Positions 54,778 through 63,484 of a stretch of 64,000 nucleotides of DNA are shown here, piece by piece (within the stretch, counting starts at the first letter, position 1; each line of letters starts with the position of its first letter). Both the position numbers and the translations under genes were made by a program. The notes under the pieces were generated by a model. It was not told the DNA's origin. It worked only from the letters and a program-made list of their open reading frames with translations, and made no database searches. The stretch covers positions 62,001-126,000 of the forward strand of contig DASRBI010000004.1 of NCBI GenBank assembly GCA_035685165.1, written 5' to 3'. The DNA comes from DATFDN01 sp035685165. GTDB taxonomy: Bacteria; Pseudomonadota; Alphaproteobacteria; Acetobacterales; Acetobacteraceae.

Positions 54778-55596
54778 ATGCAGTTCGGAGTTCACCTGCC
54801 GCATATCGGGCGCAAAGCGGGGCCGGAGAGCATCCGCGCCGCCGCCATCCAGGCCGAACAGCTCGGCTTCGATGATGTGTGGGTGAGCGAGCACATCATC
54901 GTGCCGCGCACCGCGACCTATCCGCCCTCGCCCTCTTTCTATGATCCGGTGCTCACCCTCACCTGGGCGGCGGCCTCTACCCGCCGCGTGCGGCTCGGCA
55001 CGTCGGTTTTGGTGCTGCCGATGCGTCATCCGCTGCCGCTCGCCAAGGAATTGTCCACGCTGCAAAATCTTTCGCAGGGGCGGCTGATCCTCGGCGCCGG
55101 CGTCGGCTGGATGGAGGCGGAGTTTGCCGCCCTCGGCGTGCCGTTCCGCGAGCGCGGACGGCGCATGGACGAGGGCATCGCCATGATGCGCGCGGTCTGG
55201 TCCGATGACCCCGTCACCTTCCATGCCCGCACGATCTCTGCGGCGATCGAGGACATGCGGATGCAGCCGAAGCCGCTCGCGCCGATCCCGATCTGGATCG
55301 GCGGCAGTTCGGACCCTGCGCTGCGGCGCGCGGCAAGGCTCGACGGCTGGCACGGCAGCCGCATCACGCCGGAACAGGCCGCCCCGATCGTCGCGCGGCT
55401 GCGCCGGGAGCGACCGGAACCTTCCTTCGCGATTTCTATCCGCACGCGCTGGAACGGGCGGGACGCGGGCGAGCTAAAGGCCCGCTTCGCCGCTTATGCC
55501 GAGGCGGGCGTGCAGCATTTGCTGGTCGAACCGGAGGATCGCGAGGCGGAGGATTGGATGCGCTCGGTGGAGCGGCTCGCAGCGTGCCGAAGCTAG
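54778..55596 (+). CDS. LLM-class (luciferase-like) flavin/F420 oxidoreductase
   Basis: 272 residues, ATG after TGGGGAGGCAT. MQFGVHLPHIGRKAGPE, AEQLGFDDVWVSEHI, RRVRLGTSVLVLPMRHP and RLILGAGVGWMEAEF are family blocks of the TIGR03619-type group. These bind FMN or coenzyme F420; which one cannot be told. Directly downstream of zwf. Confidence 0.88.
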   Translation: MQFGVHLPHIGRKAGPESIRAAAIQAEQLGFDDVWVSEHIIVPRTATYPPSPSFYDPVLTLTWAAASTRRVRLGTSVLVLPMRHPLPLAKELSTLQNLSQGRLILGAGVGWMEAEFAALGVPFRERGRRMDEGIAMMRAVWSDDPVTFHARTISAAIEDMRMQPKPLAPIPIWIGGSSDPALRRAARLDGWHGSRITPEQAAPIVARLRRERPEPSFAISIRTRWNGRDAGELKARFAAYAEAGVQHLLVEPEDREAEDWMRSVERLAACRS

Positions 55597-55640
55597 GGCG
55601 AATGTCGGCGGAGAGGACCCCGACGGCTCTGTTCCGTCAT

Positions 55641-55700
55641 CGCCGGGCTTGTCCCGGCGATCCAACGCAACCCTCGTGCTGTTTGGACATTGCGTTGGAT
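55641..55700. repeat. compound palindromic repeat upstream of the orphan permease
   Basis: CGCCGGG-cttgt-CCCGGCG (55641-55659) is a perfect 7-bp hairpin. It is flanked by ATCCAACGCAA (55660-55670) and TTGCGTTGGAT (55690-55700), an 11-bp perfect inverted pair. The GTCATCGCCGGGC...CCCGGCGAT core is of the type of dispersed alphaproteobacterial extragenic palindromes. It fills much of the gap between two genes. Confidence 0.7.
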
Positions 55701-55738
55701 GCGCAGATCAAGTCCGCGCATGAGGACAAGAGCCCCGC

Positions 55739-56551
55739 ATGAACCGCCTCGTCCTGCGGCTCGGGGCGGCGCTGATCCTGCTGCTCGCGCTCGCCGCCGC
55801 GCTGGCGCCGCTGCTTGCGCCCGCGGCACCCGCCGCGCAAGACGTGATGGCGCGCTTCGCCCCTCCCTCGCTCGCGCATCCGCTCGGCACCGACAATCTT
55901 GGTCGCGACGTCCTGGCGCGCATCCTGTTCGGGCTGCGGACGCTGTTCCTCGTCTCCGCCGTCTCGGTCGGCTGCGCGCTCGGCATGGGCGGCGCGATCG
56001 GCCTCACGGCGGCGTGGCGCGGCGGCTGGTGGGACCGCGGGCTGATGCGGGCGATGGATCTGCTGTTCGCCTTCCCGGTGATCCTGCTCGCGATCGGCAT
56101 CATCGCCCTGCTCGGCCCCGGCGTGCTGGGTGCTGCTGTCGCGATCGGCGTCGTTTACGTGCCGATCTTCGCCCGCACACTGCGCGCCCCCGCACGCCTG
56201 TTGCTGGAAAGTGAGATGGTTGCCGCCGCGCGGGCGGTCGGCGCAGCGGCGCCGCGCATCCTGCTGCGCCACCTGCTGCCCAATCTCGCCGCGGTCATTC
56301 TCGTGCAGGCGAGTCTTTCGCTTTCCACTGCGATCCTGGTGGAAGCATCGCTCTCGTTCCTCGGCCTCGGCACGCAGCCGCCGACCGCCTCGCTCGGGCG
56401 CATGCTCGCCGAGAGCCGCAACTTCCTGTTCCTCTCGCCCTGGCCGGCGGTATTTTCCGGCGCGGGCATCCTGCTCGCCTCGCTCGGCTTCAACCTGCTC
56501 GGCGACGGGTTGCAGGATCTGCTCGATCCGCGCCTGCAGGAGCGCACATGA
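55739..56551 (+). CDS. ABC transporter permease (DppC/OppC type), orphan
   Basis: 270 residues, about six helices. HPLGTDNLGRDVLARILFG is the DppC signature, and the loop AARAVGAAAPRILLRHLLP the EAA motif. In intact systems DppC follows DppB and a receptor and precedes ATPases; here there is only palindromic repeat upstream and murQ downstream, with a 4-base overlap. It likely belonged to a peptide or muropeptide importer, as its neighbours recycle cell-wall amino sugars. Confidence 0.88.
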   Translation: MNRLVLRLGAALILLLALAAALAPLLAPAAPAAQDVMARFAPPSLAHPLGTDNLGRDVLARILFGLRTLFLVSAVSVGCALGMGGAIGLTAAWRGGWWDRGLMRAMDLLFAFPVILLAIGIIALLGPGVLGAAVAIGVVYVPIFARTLRAPARLLLESEMVAAARAVGAAAPRILLRHLLPNLAAVILVQASLSLSTAILVEASLSFLGLGTQPPTASLGRMLAESRNFLFLSPWPAVFSGAGILLASLGFNLLGDGLQDLLDPRLQERT

Positions 56552-57435
56552 GCCTGCCCGACACCGAAGCCGCAAGCGCCCGCTACGCCGAGCTCGACGC
56601 CTGGGACCTTCCGACGATCCTCACGGCGCTGTGGGAGAGCCAGCTTGCCGCCGTGGCCGCACTCGGCCCGGCGCTGCCCGCCCTTGCCCGCGCGGTGCAG
56701 GCGGCTTCGGCGCGGCTGCGCGGCGGCGGGCGGCTTGCCTATGCCGGGGCCGGCACCTCCGGGCGCATCGCCATCCAGGACGGTGCGGAACTCGCTCCGA
56801 CCTTCGACTGGCCCGAGGAGCGGCTGCTGCTGTTCATGGCCGGCGGCGCGCAGGCGTTCGTGCGCGCGGTGGAGAATGCCGAGGACCGGGCTGATCAGGC
56901 GCGGGCCGAGATCGGGGCGGCAAAACTCGGGCCAGCCGACGTGCTGGTGGGCGTCGCGGCGAGCGGCACTACCCCCTATGCGGTCGCTTCCATCGAGGCA
57001 GCGCGCGAAATCGGCGCGCTGACGATCGGTATCGCGAACAGCCGGGGCACGCCGCTGCTCCAGGCGGCGGAGATTCCGGTGCTGATCGAGACCGGCACCG
57101 AAGCGATCGCCGGCTCCACGCGCATGAAAGCCGGCACAGCGCAAAAGGTGGCGCTCAACCTGTTCTCGACGGCGCTGATGGTGCACCTCGGCCGCGTCTA
57201 TCGCGGGCGCATGGTCGATATGCTGGCACGCAACGAGAAGCTGCGCCGCCGGGCGGTGCGGATGGTCACGGAATTGACCGGCTGCACCGAAGATGCGGCC
57301 CGCGTTGCGCTCGGATCGGCGGGCGGGAAGGTGAAGCTCGCCGTCCTGATGGTTTTCCGTCGCTGCGATACCCCGACGGCGGAGCGGCTGCTCGCGGAGT
57401 CAGGCGGCGATCTGCGCGCCGCGCTTCAGCAATGA
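56548..57435 (+). CDS. murQ: N-acetylmuramic acid 6-phosphate etherase
   Basis: Cuts the lactyl ether of MurNAc-6-P, giving GlcNAc-6-P and lactate. 295 residues, SIS fold: YAGAGTSGRIAIQDGAELAPTF (catalytic Glu in the GAE region, here IQDGAELAPTF), VGVAASGTTPYAVASIE, GSTRMKAGTAQKVALN. Start overlaps the permease stop and its stop overlaps nagA, so the three are coupled and feed GlcNAc-6-P to NagA. Confidence 0.95.
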   Translation: MSLPDTEAASARYAELDAWDLPTILTALWESQLAAVAALGPALPALARAVQAASARLRGGGRLAYAGAGTSGRIAIQDGAELAPTFDWPEERLLLFMAGGAQAFVRAVENAEDRADQARAEIGAAKLGPADVLVGVAASGTTPYAVASIEAAREIGALTIGIANSRGTPLLQAAEIPVLIETGTEAIAGSTRMKAGTAQKVALNLFSTALMVHLGRVYRGRMVDMLARNEKLRRRAVRMVTELTGCTEDAARVALGSAGGKVKLAVLMVFRRCDTPTAERLLAESGGDLRAALQQ

Positions 57436-58568
57436 CGAGCGGCGACATCCGCGGGCTGCGGGCCGCGCGCGTGTTTACCGGCGACGAATACCGAGACGAC
57501 GTGACGCTGCTGGTCGAGGGCGGCCGCATTAGCGCGCTGATGTCCGACCCTCCACCCGGCATCGTGGTCGAACGCCTGCCGTCTGACCTCCTGCTCGCGC
57601 CCGGCTTCATCGATTTGCAAGTGAATGGAGGCGGCGGCGCGCTGTTCAACGACTCGCCCACACAAAGGACGCTTCGCACCATCGCCGCCGCGCACCGCCC
57701 GTTCGGCACGACGGGGCTGATGGTGACGCTCATCACCGACAGTCGCGACAAGATGCAACAAGCCGCGGCGGCGGTCATGGCAACGGACAATCCCGCCATC
57801 GTCGGCCTGCACCTCGAGGGGCCGTTCCTCAACCACGCCCGCAAGGGCGTGCACGACCCGGCGTTCCTTCGCGTCCCCGACGACGCCGATCTTCGTTTCC
57901 TGCGCGACGAAGCGCCCCGGCCGCTCGTCGTCACGCTGGCGCCCGAAATCACGGGAACGAGCTTCATCGCGGCACTCGTCGAAGCGGGCGTTCATGTCGC
58001 TATCGGCCACAGCGCCGCCAGCGCCGGGCAAGTCGCTGACGCCTTGAAGGCGGGAGCGCGCGGCTTCACCCATCTGTTCAACGCCATGCCGCCGATCGCC
58101 GGGCGCGATCCGGGCGTCGCGGGAACCGCACTGGCAGAGAGCGGCGATACGCTCACCGGCATCATCGCCGACGGCCATCATGTGCATCCCGTCAACCTCC
58201 GGCTGGCGCTGCGCGCGCGCGGCGCGGCGCGGCTAGCCCTCGTCACCGACGCGATGCCCTCGGTCGGCTGGGACCGAGAGCGGTTCACGCTCCAGGGCCG
58301 AGAGATCAGGGTGGCGGACGGCCGCCTGATCACTGCCGACAACACGCTTGCCGGCGCGCATCTCGACATGGCGCGGGCGGTGCGCAACGCGGTCGCACTG
58401 ATGGGCGCCACCGAGGCGGAGGCACTGCGGATGGCCTCGCTGAACCCGGCCGACTGGCTCGGCCTCGCCGATCGCGGACGCATCGCCCCCGGCGCGCGCG
58501 CCGATCTGGTGGCGCTCGCCCCGGGGTTGGTACCGGCGCGAATCTGGATCGGCGGCGCGCCGTGCTAG
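57432..58568 (+). CDS. nagA: N-acetylglucosamine-6-phosphate deacetylase
   Basis: Removes acetate from GlcNAc-6-P, the product of MurQ. 378 residues, TIM-barrel amidohydrolase: LAPGFIDLQVNGGGGALFND (metal region, here PGFIDLQVNGGGG), HLEGPFLNHARKGVHDP, AIGHSAASAGQ, TDAMPSVG (catalytic Asp). Overlaps murQ by 4 bases. Confidence 0.95.
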   Translation: MTSGDIRGLRAARVFTGDEYRDDVTLLVEGGRISALMSDPPPGIVVERLPSDLLLAPGFIDLQVNGGGGALFNDSPTQRTLRTIAAAHRPFGTTGLMVTLITDSRDKMQQAAAAVMATDNPAIVGLHLEGPFLNHARKGVHDPAFLRVPDDADLRFLRDEAPRPLVVTLAPEITGTSFIAALVEAGVHVAIGHSAASAGQVADALKAGARGFTHLFNAMPPIAGRDPGVAGTALAESGDTLTGIIADGHHVHPVNLRLALRARGAARLALVTDAMPSVGWDRERFTLQGREIRVADGRLITADNTLAGAHLDMARAVRNAVALMGATEAEALRMASLNPADWLGLADRGRIAPGARADLVALAPGLVPARIWIGGAPC

Positions 58569-58570
58569 CA

Positions 58571-58770
58571 GCCTGTCGGATTGAGTTACCTGGAAGGTTC
58601 CGTTTCTGGCTAGACTCGGCTCATGTTGAAGTTCGTTTCCTTCAATCGCGACCAGGCGTTCCTTCTGCCGCCGGACTTGCGGGCGTGACTGCCCGATGAT
58701 GATCTGATACTTACCGCGAGATGGCGGTCCGCTTTGTGGCGGCCAACCCGCATCCGGATCACGAACAGCC
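58571..58770 (+). mobile_element. IS1182-type insertion sequence relic
   Basis: A possible terminal repeat GCCTGTCGGATTGAGTTACC (58571-58590) is followed by ATG 58623 and MLKFVSFNRDQAFLLPP + DLRA, the well-known start of IS1182-family transposases; a TGA at 58686 replaces the conserved Trp before LPDDDL. At 58721-58762 MAVRFVAANPHPDH resembles a central piece of the same protein. The rest is deleted, so the element is dead. Confidence 0.65.
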
Positions 58771-58831
58771 GTTGGCGCGTGCACCAGCCTTTTGCGGCTG
58801 GTGCAGGTTCTGAACCAGACCCTGTTCTGGG

Positions 58832-59371
58832 CTACGCGGCTCCAGCGAACATCTGCCGCGCCTTCGCCACGTCGTAGGGCCGTTCGCTCAGTTCCTCCGG
58901 ATCCCACTCGCTGCGTTCGACGCGGAAGAAATCGCCCGCATAGACATGGATCGCGCCGGTTAGCCGGCCGATCGGGTTGACCACCGAATGGATGATGTCG
59001 CGGCCGAGGACCGTGACATCCCGCTGGCAGAGCGAGCGCGCGCCCGCCGCTTCGATCCGCCGCGCATCGTCCGGCCGGCGACGCCAGAAAATATTGTCCT
59101 CGCGGCCCGTATAGATGCCGATCACCGCCGCCATGTGGTGGTCGTGCGGCATGATCATCATGTTCGGCGCCCAGACAAGGTTGATCACGGTCACGTCCTG
59201 CCCATGATACAGTGGCCAGATACCGCTCTTCATCGGCTCGCCGAGCGCGGCCAGCACTGCAGCCGGATCGGCAACGGCGCGCGCGACCACCTCCCGCAGC
59301 GCCCGCGTACCGCCCTGATCGGCCGCGACCGCCGCCCGGCACTCCGCGATCAGCCTGTCGATGTCGAGCAT
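58832..59371 (-). CDS. cupin/cysteine dioxygenase-like protein
   Basis: 179 residues. NLVWAPNMMIMPHDHHMAAVIGIYTG (here MMIMPHDHHMAAVIGIYTG) holds an H-x-H metal pair and a conserved Glu/Tyr region, and DIIHSVVNPIG supplies the third His, the pattern of double-stranded beta-helix metalloproteins related to thiol dioxygenases. Substrate unknown. It stands between an IS relic and the receptor gene, on the receptor's strand. Confidence 0.8.
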   Translation of the reverse strand: MLDIDRLIAECRAAVAADQGGTRALREVVARAVADPAAVLAALGEPMKSGIWPLYHGQDVTVINLVWAPNMMIMPHDHHMAAVIGIYTGREDNIFWRRRPDDARRIEAAGARSLCQRDVTVLGRDIIHSVVNPIGRLTGAIHVYAGDFFRVERSEWDPEELSERPYDVAKARQMFAGAA

Positions 59372-59457
59372 GTCCTGCTCCCCGCCCCCTCGTTGGGAGC
59401 AACGATATGCCAGACATCCCGCTCAGGAAAGATATTTTTCTCAGCACGAAACCGGGG

Positions 59458-61458
59458 TCAGAGCCCGATCCGAACCCCCGCGATCGCCGTCGGACCGGGC
59501 GTCTGATACCCGTTGGCGGGCTCGAACTTCGAATTGAAGATGTTCTTCCCGCTCGCATAGAGCGTGATGCGCGGCGACAGCCGGTAGGACGCGGTCAGGT
59601 TGAAGATCAGCCCCTGCTGCGAAGTGCCGATGCCGCCGGTCTCGATCCCGCTGTTGTCCACCAGATAGTCCTGGAACGCGCCGGTAAACAGCAATTGCGG
59701 CGCGATCGTCAGGCGCGGCAGCGGCGTGATCCGCGCCTCCAAACTCGCCATGTTCTGCGGACGCCGCAGCAGCTTCTCGCCCGTGTCGGCGTCGATCGGA
59801 TAGGTATAGGTGTAGCTCGCGTCCACGCTCATCCAGCGCGACGGCACGAGCAGCAGCTCCACCTCGGCGCCCTGGATGTGCGCCGATCCGACATTGACCG
59901 AGGTGACGACCGGGCTGAACACCTCCTCGATCAGGTTGGTGATCCGCTCGTTGAAATAGGTCGCGCTGAGCTGCGCGAAATCCTTGCGGCCGAAAGCGGC
60001 GACGTTCTTGACGAACCCCGCCTCCCAACCCTGCGCGGTTTCCGGCAACAAGTTCGGGTTTCCCACGTAGCCGGTGGAATCCACCCCGTAGCGGTCGAAC
60101 AGCGAGGGAGCGAGGAACGCGGTCCCGTACGATCCCTTCAGTCGCGCGCCGATCTCGGGAATGTCGAACAGCAGGCCTGCACGCCATGTGGTGGGGCTGT
60201 CGTTCACCACCCAATCCTGCCGAAGCTGTGCGGTGAGCGTCAGGCGTGAGATCGTCGCCTGCAAACCAGCATAAATGGCATTGTCCGTCTCCGCGGCGCT
60301 GGTCGATTGCGCGTACGGAAATCCGTCGGACGACGATACCACATTGACATAGGCGTTGTCGGCGGTTCGCTCATAGCCGAAGGTAAGATCAAGCACTGAG
60401 AAGGGCGAGCCGCCGAGCGCCTGGTTCAGATGGACGACGTTGTTCCATTGCAGGTCGCTGCGCCCGCTGCGGTAGCACGAATCGTTGCTCGCCATGTTGG
60501 GATCGTTCGGATTGAGCGACTCGGTGTATTGCCGCTGCCCTTGCAACCAGCCCATGAACAGGCTGGTTTCCACCGCGCCGCCTGCTAGCTTGGAGGTGGC
60601 CCCGAGCCGCTCCAGGACCGACGTCACGTAGCCCGTGGAGTTGGAATCGTCGAAGGTCGGGGTGCCCAACGCGTTGAAGCCGAACACGCTGTGCTGGGCG
60701 CGGATCAGCAGCGACAACCGCGTGCCCGGTAGCGGCGTGTAGCCGAGATTGAGGTTCCCGAGCTCGGTGCTGAACCCCTGCGGCACACCCGTATAAATGC
60801 TCTCCCGCTGCGGGGTCGAATCAAAGCCCCGTTGATCCAGAAGCTGAACCGTCGCGGCGTAGTCGAACGTGCCGGTGACGCCGGAGACGACGTTGATGCT
60901 GTTGCCCTGCGCCGGATACCCCGCCGACTGATCGAAGAAGGCGTGCACGCCCGGCTCGGCGCCGCGGCGGGTGATGATGTTGACCACGCCGCCGATCGCG
61001 CCCGAGCCATAGACCGAAGCCATCGGCCCGCGCACGATCTCAATCCGCTCCACGTCGCCCAGCACGTCGAGCCCGAAATTATAGGCGCCCCCGGCGTCCG
61101 AGGCGTCGTTGAGCGGAAACCCGTCGAGCAGCACCAGCGCCTGATTGGAGTTCGCCCCGCGGATGAACACGCTCGCATTGCCGCCGAGACCGCCTGACTG
61201 CACCACGCGCAAGCCGGGCACCGCCTGTAACGCCTGTACGATCGAAACGTCGTCGTTCAGCTCGATCTGCGCGCGGGTGATCACCGTGACGCTGGCGGGA
61301 AGGTCCTGCTGCGGTGTGGGGATGCGCGTCGCGGTAACGACCGTCTCCGGCGCGGTGGCGCCCGCTTGCGGCGGCACCTCCTGCGCGAGCGCCGGGGCGG
61401 CCGCGAGCGCGGCCAGCGCGGGGCCGAGGCGAAGCGTGCGGGAAAGTCGGATATGCAT
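59458..61458 (-). CDS. btuB: TonB-dependent cobalamin receptor, BtuB-like
   Basis: Outer-membrane importer, 666 residues from ATG 61458 with signal peptide ending ALA. TonB box-like ETVVTATRIPTP, plug domain LQAVPGLRVVQSGG, FIRGANSNQALVLLDGFPL (here RGANSNQALVLLDG) and VERIEIVRGPMASVYGSGAIGGV, then a 22-strand barrel ending in LYASGKNIFNSKF and AGVRIGL (C-terminal aromatic-poor end). The cobalamin riboswitch in front supports vitamin B12 or cobinamide as ligand. No btuFCD in the window. Confidence 0.93.
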   Translation of the reverse strand: MHIRLSRTLRLGPALAALAAAPALAQEVPPQAGATAPETVVTATRIPTPQQDLPASVTVITRAQIELNDDVSIVQALQAVPGLRVVQSGGLGGNASVFIRGANSNQALVLLDGFPLNDASDAGGAYNFGLDVLGDVERIEIVRGPMASVYGSGAIGGVVNIITRRGAEPGVHAFFDQSAGYPAQGNSINVVSGVTGTFDYAATVQLLDQRGFDSTPQRESIYTGVPQGFSTELGNLNLGYTPLPGTRLSLLIRAQHSVFGFNALGTPTFDDSNSTGYVTSVLERLGATSKLAGGAVETSLFMGWLQGQRQYTESLNPNDPNMASNDSCYRSGRSDLQWNNVVHLNQALGGSPFSVLDLTFGYERTADNAYVNVVSSSDGFPYAQSTSAAETDNAIYAGLQATISRLTLTAQLRQDWVVNDSPTTWRAGLLFDIPEIGARLKGSYGTAFLAPSLFDRYGVDSTGYVGNPNLLPETAQGWEAGFVKNVAAFGRKDFAQLSATYFNERITNLIEEVFSPVVTSVNVGSAHIQGAEVELLLVPSRWMSVDASYTYTYPIDADTGEKLLRRPQNMASLEARITPLPRLTIAPQLLFTGAFQDYLVDNSGIETGGIGTSQQGLIFNLTASYRLSPRITLYASGKNIFNSKFEPANGYQTPGPTAIAGVRIGL

Positions 61459-61604
61459 TGCGGTCCTCTGCTGCCAGGGAGCCGCGCGCGGCTGCTCGCG
61501 GCTCCCGTCCGTTGGGGGGGACGACGGCCGCATCGGGCGTCGTCCGGGCGTAGGCCCGGCGCACCCGCTGCCCCGGTGCACCCCGCCCGCGGCACGCAAC
61601 AGTC

Positions 61605-61800
61605 TCGACTCCGGCCGGTCTCCTGGCTCGCGGGTCTTCGCCGGGTCCCGCCTTCTCGCCCCGCCTGGGGCAATGGCGCTTTGGAACCAGGCTCGCCGCC
61701 ACAGTTGCGGGGGCAGCCGCGCCCGGAAGGGATGTCCCCTCGCCGTCGCGTTCCCGTTTCAGCCCTTACGGGCCACCGGAGTCTGCCGAGACTCTACAGT
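61605..61800 (-). promoter_or_regulatory. cobalamin riboswitch
   Basis: Read on the minus strand: GGTGGCCCGTAAGGGCTGAA with AACGGGAACG, a junction GGGCGCGGCTGCCCCCGCAA followed by CTGTGGCGGCGAGCC, and the B12 box AGCCAGGAGACC (61614-61630 region) at the 3' end. These are the conserved blocks of cobalamin riboswitches. It ends about 145 bases before the receptor ATG, leaving room for an expression platform. High B12 should lower receptor synthesis. Confidence 0.92.
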
Positions 61801-61840
61801 TTGCTCACCATCTGGCAAGGCTGATCCCGCGATGAGCCAG

Positions 61841-62442
61841 TTAGCTTCCGGGGCTCCCGCACATTAAAAAGGTTCCATTGTGATAATAGGTACCGGACCA
61901 AAAGAAGTACTCCAGCACATAGGCGCCCGGGCAGCAAAAAGGCGGTTCTTCGAGTCGCAAAGGGCGCCCGCCACCGGCCGGGATGTCAGCGTTGCAATGG
62001 CTCTTTGGCGCGATGGCGTTGGTCAGTAGCAAGTACTTGTGTCGTGACCGCGCTGCCGCTAGATATTCGGTCACTAGTTGATTCGGGAGGTGCTGAAGCA
62101 CCTCCTTGGCAATGAAGAGATCACCTCCAGGCAACTCGGAGATGTCTCTGAACAGCCGGAATTCCACGCCCTGACCGCCGAAGGCAGACGCATTGCGATC
62201 GATAGGTGTGAGACCACGTCAAAGCCGACATATTCGATATTGGACCAGTCGATCAGGCGCGACGACTGCCAGTCTCCGCAACCGAAATCAGTAACGGTCC
62301 GGATCGCATTCATCGCCAAGAAACTTTCCAGGAATGCGCGGTACCTGGTCGTATTGACTGGCAGCGACCCGACTCCGGACCCATAAACCCATCGATTCTC
62401 CGCGTAGATAGCTTCGAATGCTGCACGCAGCCCGTCTGACAT
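61841..62442 (-). pseudogene. class I SAM methyltransferase, frameshifted
   Basis: From ATG 62442 (AAAGGAGGGG upstream) the frame reads YAENRWVYGSGVGSLP, VTDFGCGDWQSSRL (SAM loop) and IEYVGFDVV, then leaves the family pattern. The expected continuation appears in another frame: IDRNASAFGGQGVEFRL, PGGDLFIAKEVLQHLPN, HKYLLLTNAIAPKSHCN and a stop at 61841. A single indel near 62205-62215 would join them. It may be a true pseudogene or a sequencing error; all other parts look sound. Substrate unknown. Confidence 0.75.
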
Positions 62443-62476
62443 CGATACCTCGCCCCTCCTTTACGGCGCTCGGCGG

Positions 62477-63484
62477 TCAGTCGCGAGTGATCCGGAGATT
62501 GGCAATCTGCATGCCTTCCTCAGCGTATCCTTGTGGGCCCGCCAACTTGGAGGTTGGCCGCTCATCCGAGGTTTCGGTCTCCAGACCGATGTAAAATCCG
62601 GTGACTCGCCAATTAGCTGGGTCGTGGGCTGCCGCGGGCCAGCCCTCGCTGCCGCACCGCTGGACCGAAAGCAACCCAGAAAGATAGTCGTTGAGTCGGT
62701 AGTGGAAGTGTTGAAGTGCACCAAGGTCCGGCGCAAAGGGCAGCGTGCGCTCGCCATGAGATAGCGGTGGAGCGTAGAGCAGGGCTCCCTCGCCGACGCA
62801 GGCCGCCCGCGCGGCCCGCGTGAACGGGCGGCTGGCCGTAATGGGTATCTGCAGGAATACGAATTGCGGAATGTCCTTGGCATTGCCGGTGAACAGAAGG
62901 CCGAAGCCGGCGAAGGCATGGGCGAGGACCGCACCCGACATTTGCGCTTCGCGAGGCGCATCCACAGCCGCCTTCGATAGCTTCGCATTGAAGTCAACCA
63001 CCACCGCCTTATCCAATGTCGCGCCAGACGCGAAATGATCGGTGGACAGGAACACGTTGGAGCCGCCTCCGGCCCGCAATGTGCCGCCTGCCTCGTATAA
63101 ATCATAAACCCATGTTTGGCCGGACTGGTAGAGCCAGACATGCGCGTGGCCATCCGAGGCTTCGAAACCGTACCGCGCGACACCCAATTTCGGATCAAAG
63201 GTCGCAAGGTCATCGCGCAGGAGAATATCCGGCCGGATATAATGCGACTGCTGCCACTGGGCGATATAGTACGGCGAAGGCGAGCCGGGGATATCCGGCA
63301 GCGTCGACGAAATCAGCGGCTGATTATTCGCCACCTCCCCCAGGTGAAAGCGCAGGCGCGGGCTTGCTTGGTCCAGCGGCTGAACCAGATCAGTCGCAAG
63401 CGACGTCGCCAAAATCCTCTCCGGTCGCCCCCCAAGCACGACCACCGCAAGACAGCCGGCCGTCAATGCCCAAAATCGCAGCAT
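62477..63484 (-). CDS. secreted protein of unknown function
   Basis: 335 residues from ATG 63484, sharing one base with the stop of the glycosyltransferase-like gene, so translated with it. Signal peptide MLRFWALTAGCLAVVVLGGR or similar, then a beta-rich mature part. Recognisable but unassigned stretches: YGFEASDGHAHVWLYQSG, GEGALLYAPPLSHGERTL, FHYRLNDYLSGLLSV and GFYIGLETETSDERPTS. I do not recognise the family. The mature part could be a carbohydrate- or polysaccharide-related lectin-like fold, but this is a guess. Confidence 0.72.
   Translation of the reverse strand: MLRFWALTAGCLAVVVLGGRPERILATSLATDLVQPLDQASPRLRFHLGEVANNQPLISSTLPDIPGSPSPYYIAQWQQSHYIRPDILLRDDLATFDPKLGVARYGFEASDGHAHVWLYQSGQTWVYDLYEAGGTLRAGGGSNVFLSTDHFASGATLDKAVVVDFNAKLSKAAVDAPREAQMSGAVLAHAFAGFGLLFTGNAKDIPQFVFLQIPITASRPFTRAARAACVGEGALLYAPPLSHGERTLPFAPDLGALQHFHYRLNDYLSGLLSVQRCGSEGWPAAAHDPANWRVTGFYIGLETETSDERPTSKLAGPQGYAEEGMQIANLRITRD

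Noticed and set aside
58233..59558. 441-residue minus-strand frame across nagA and the cupin gene
   Set aside because: Only shadows of nagA and of the cupin gene in another frame; it has no own domain and spans an IS relic.
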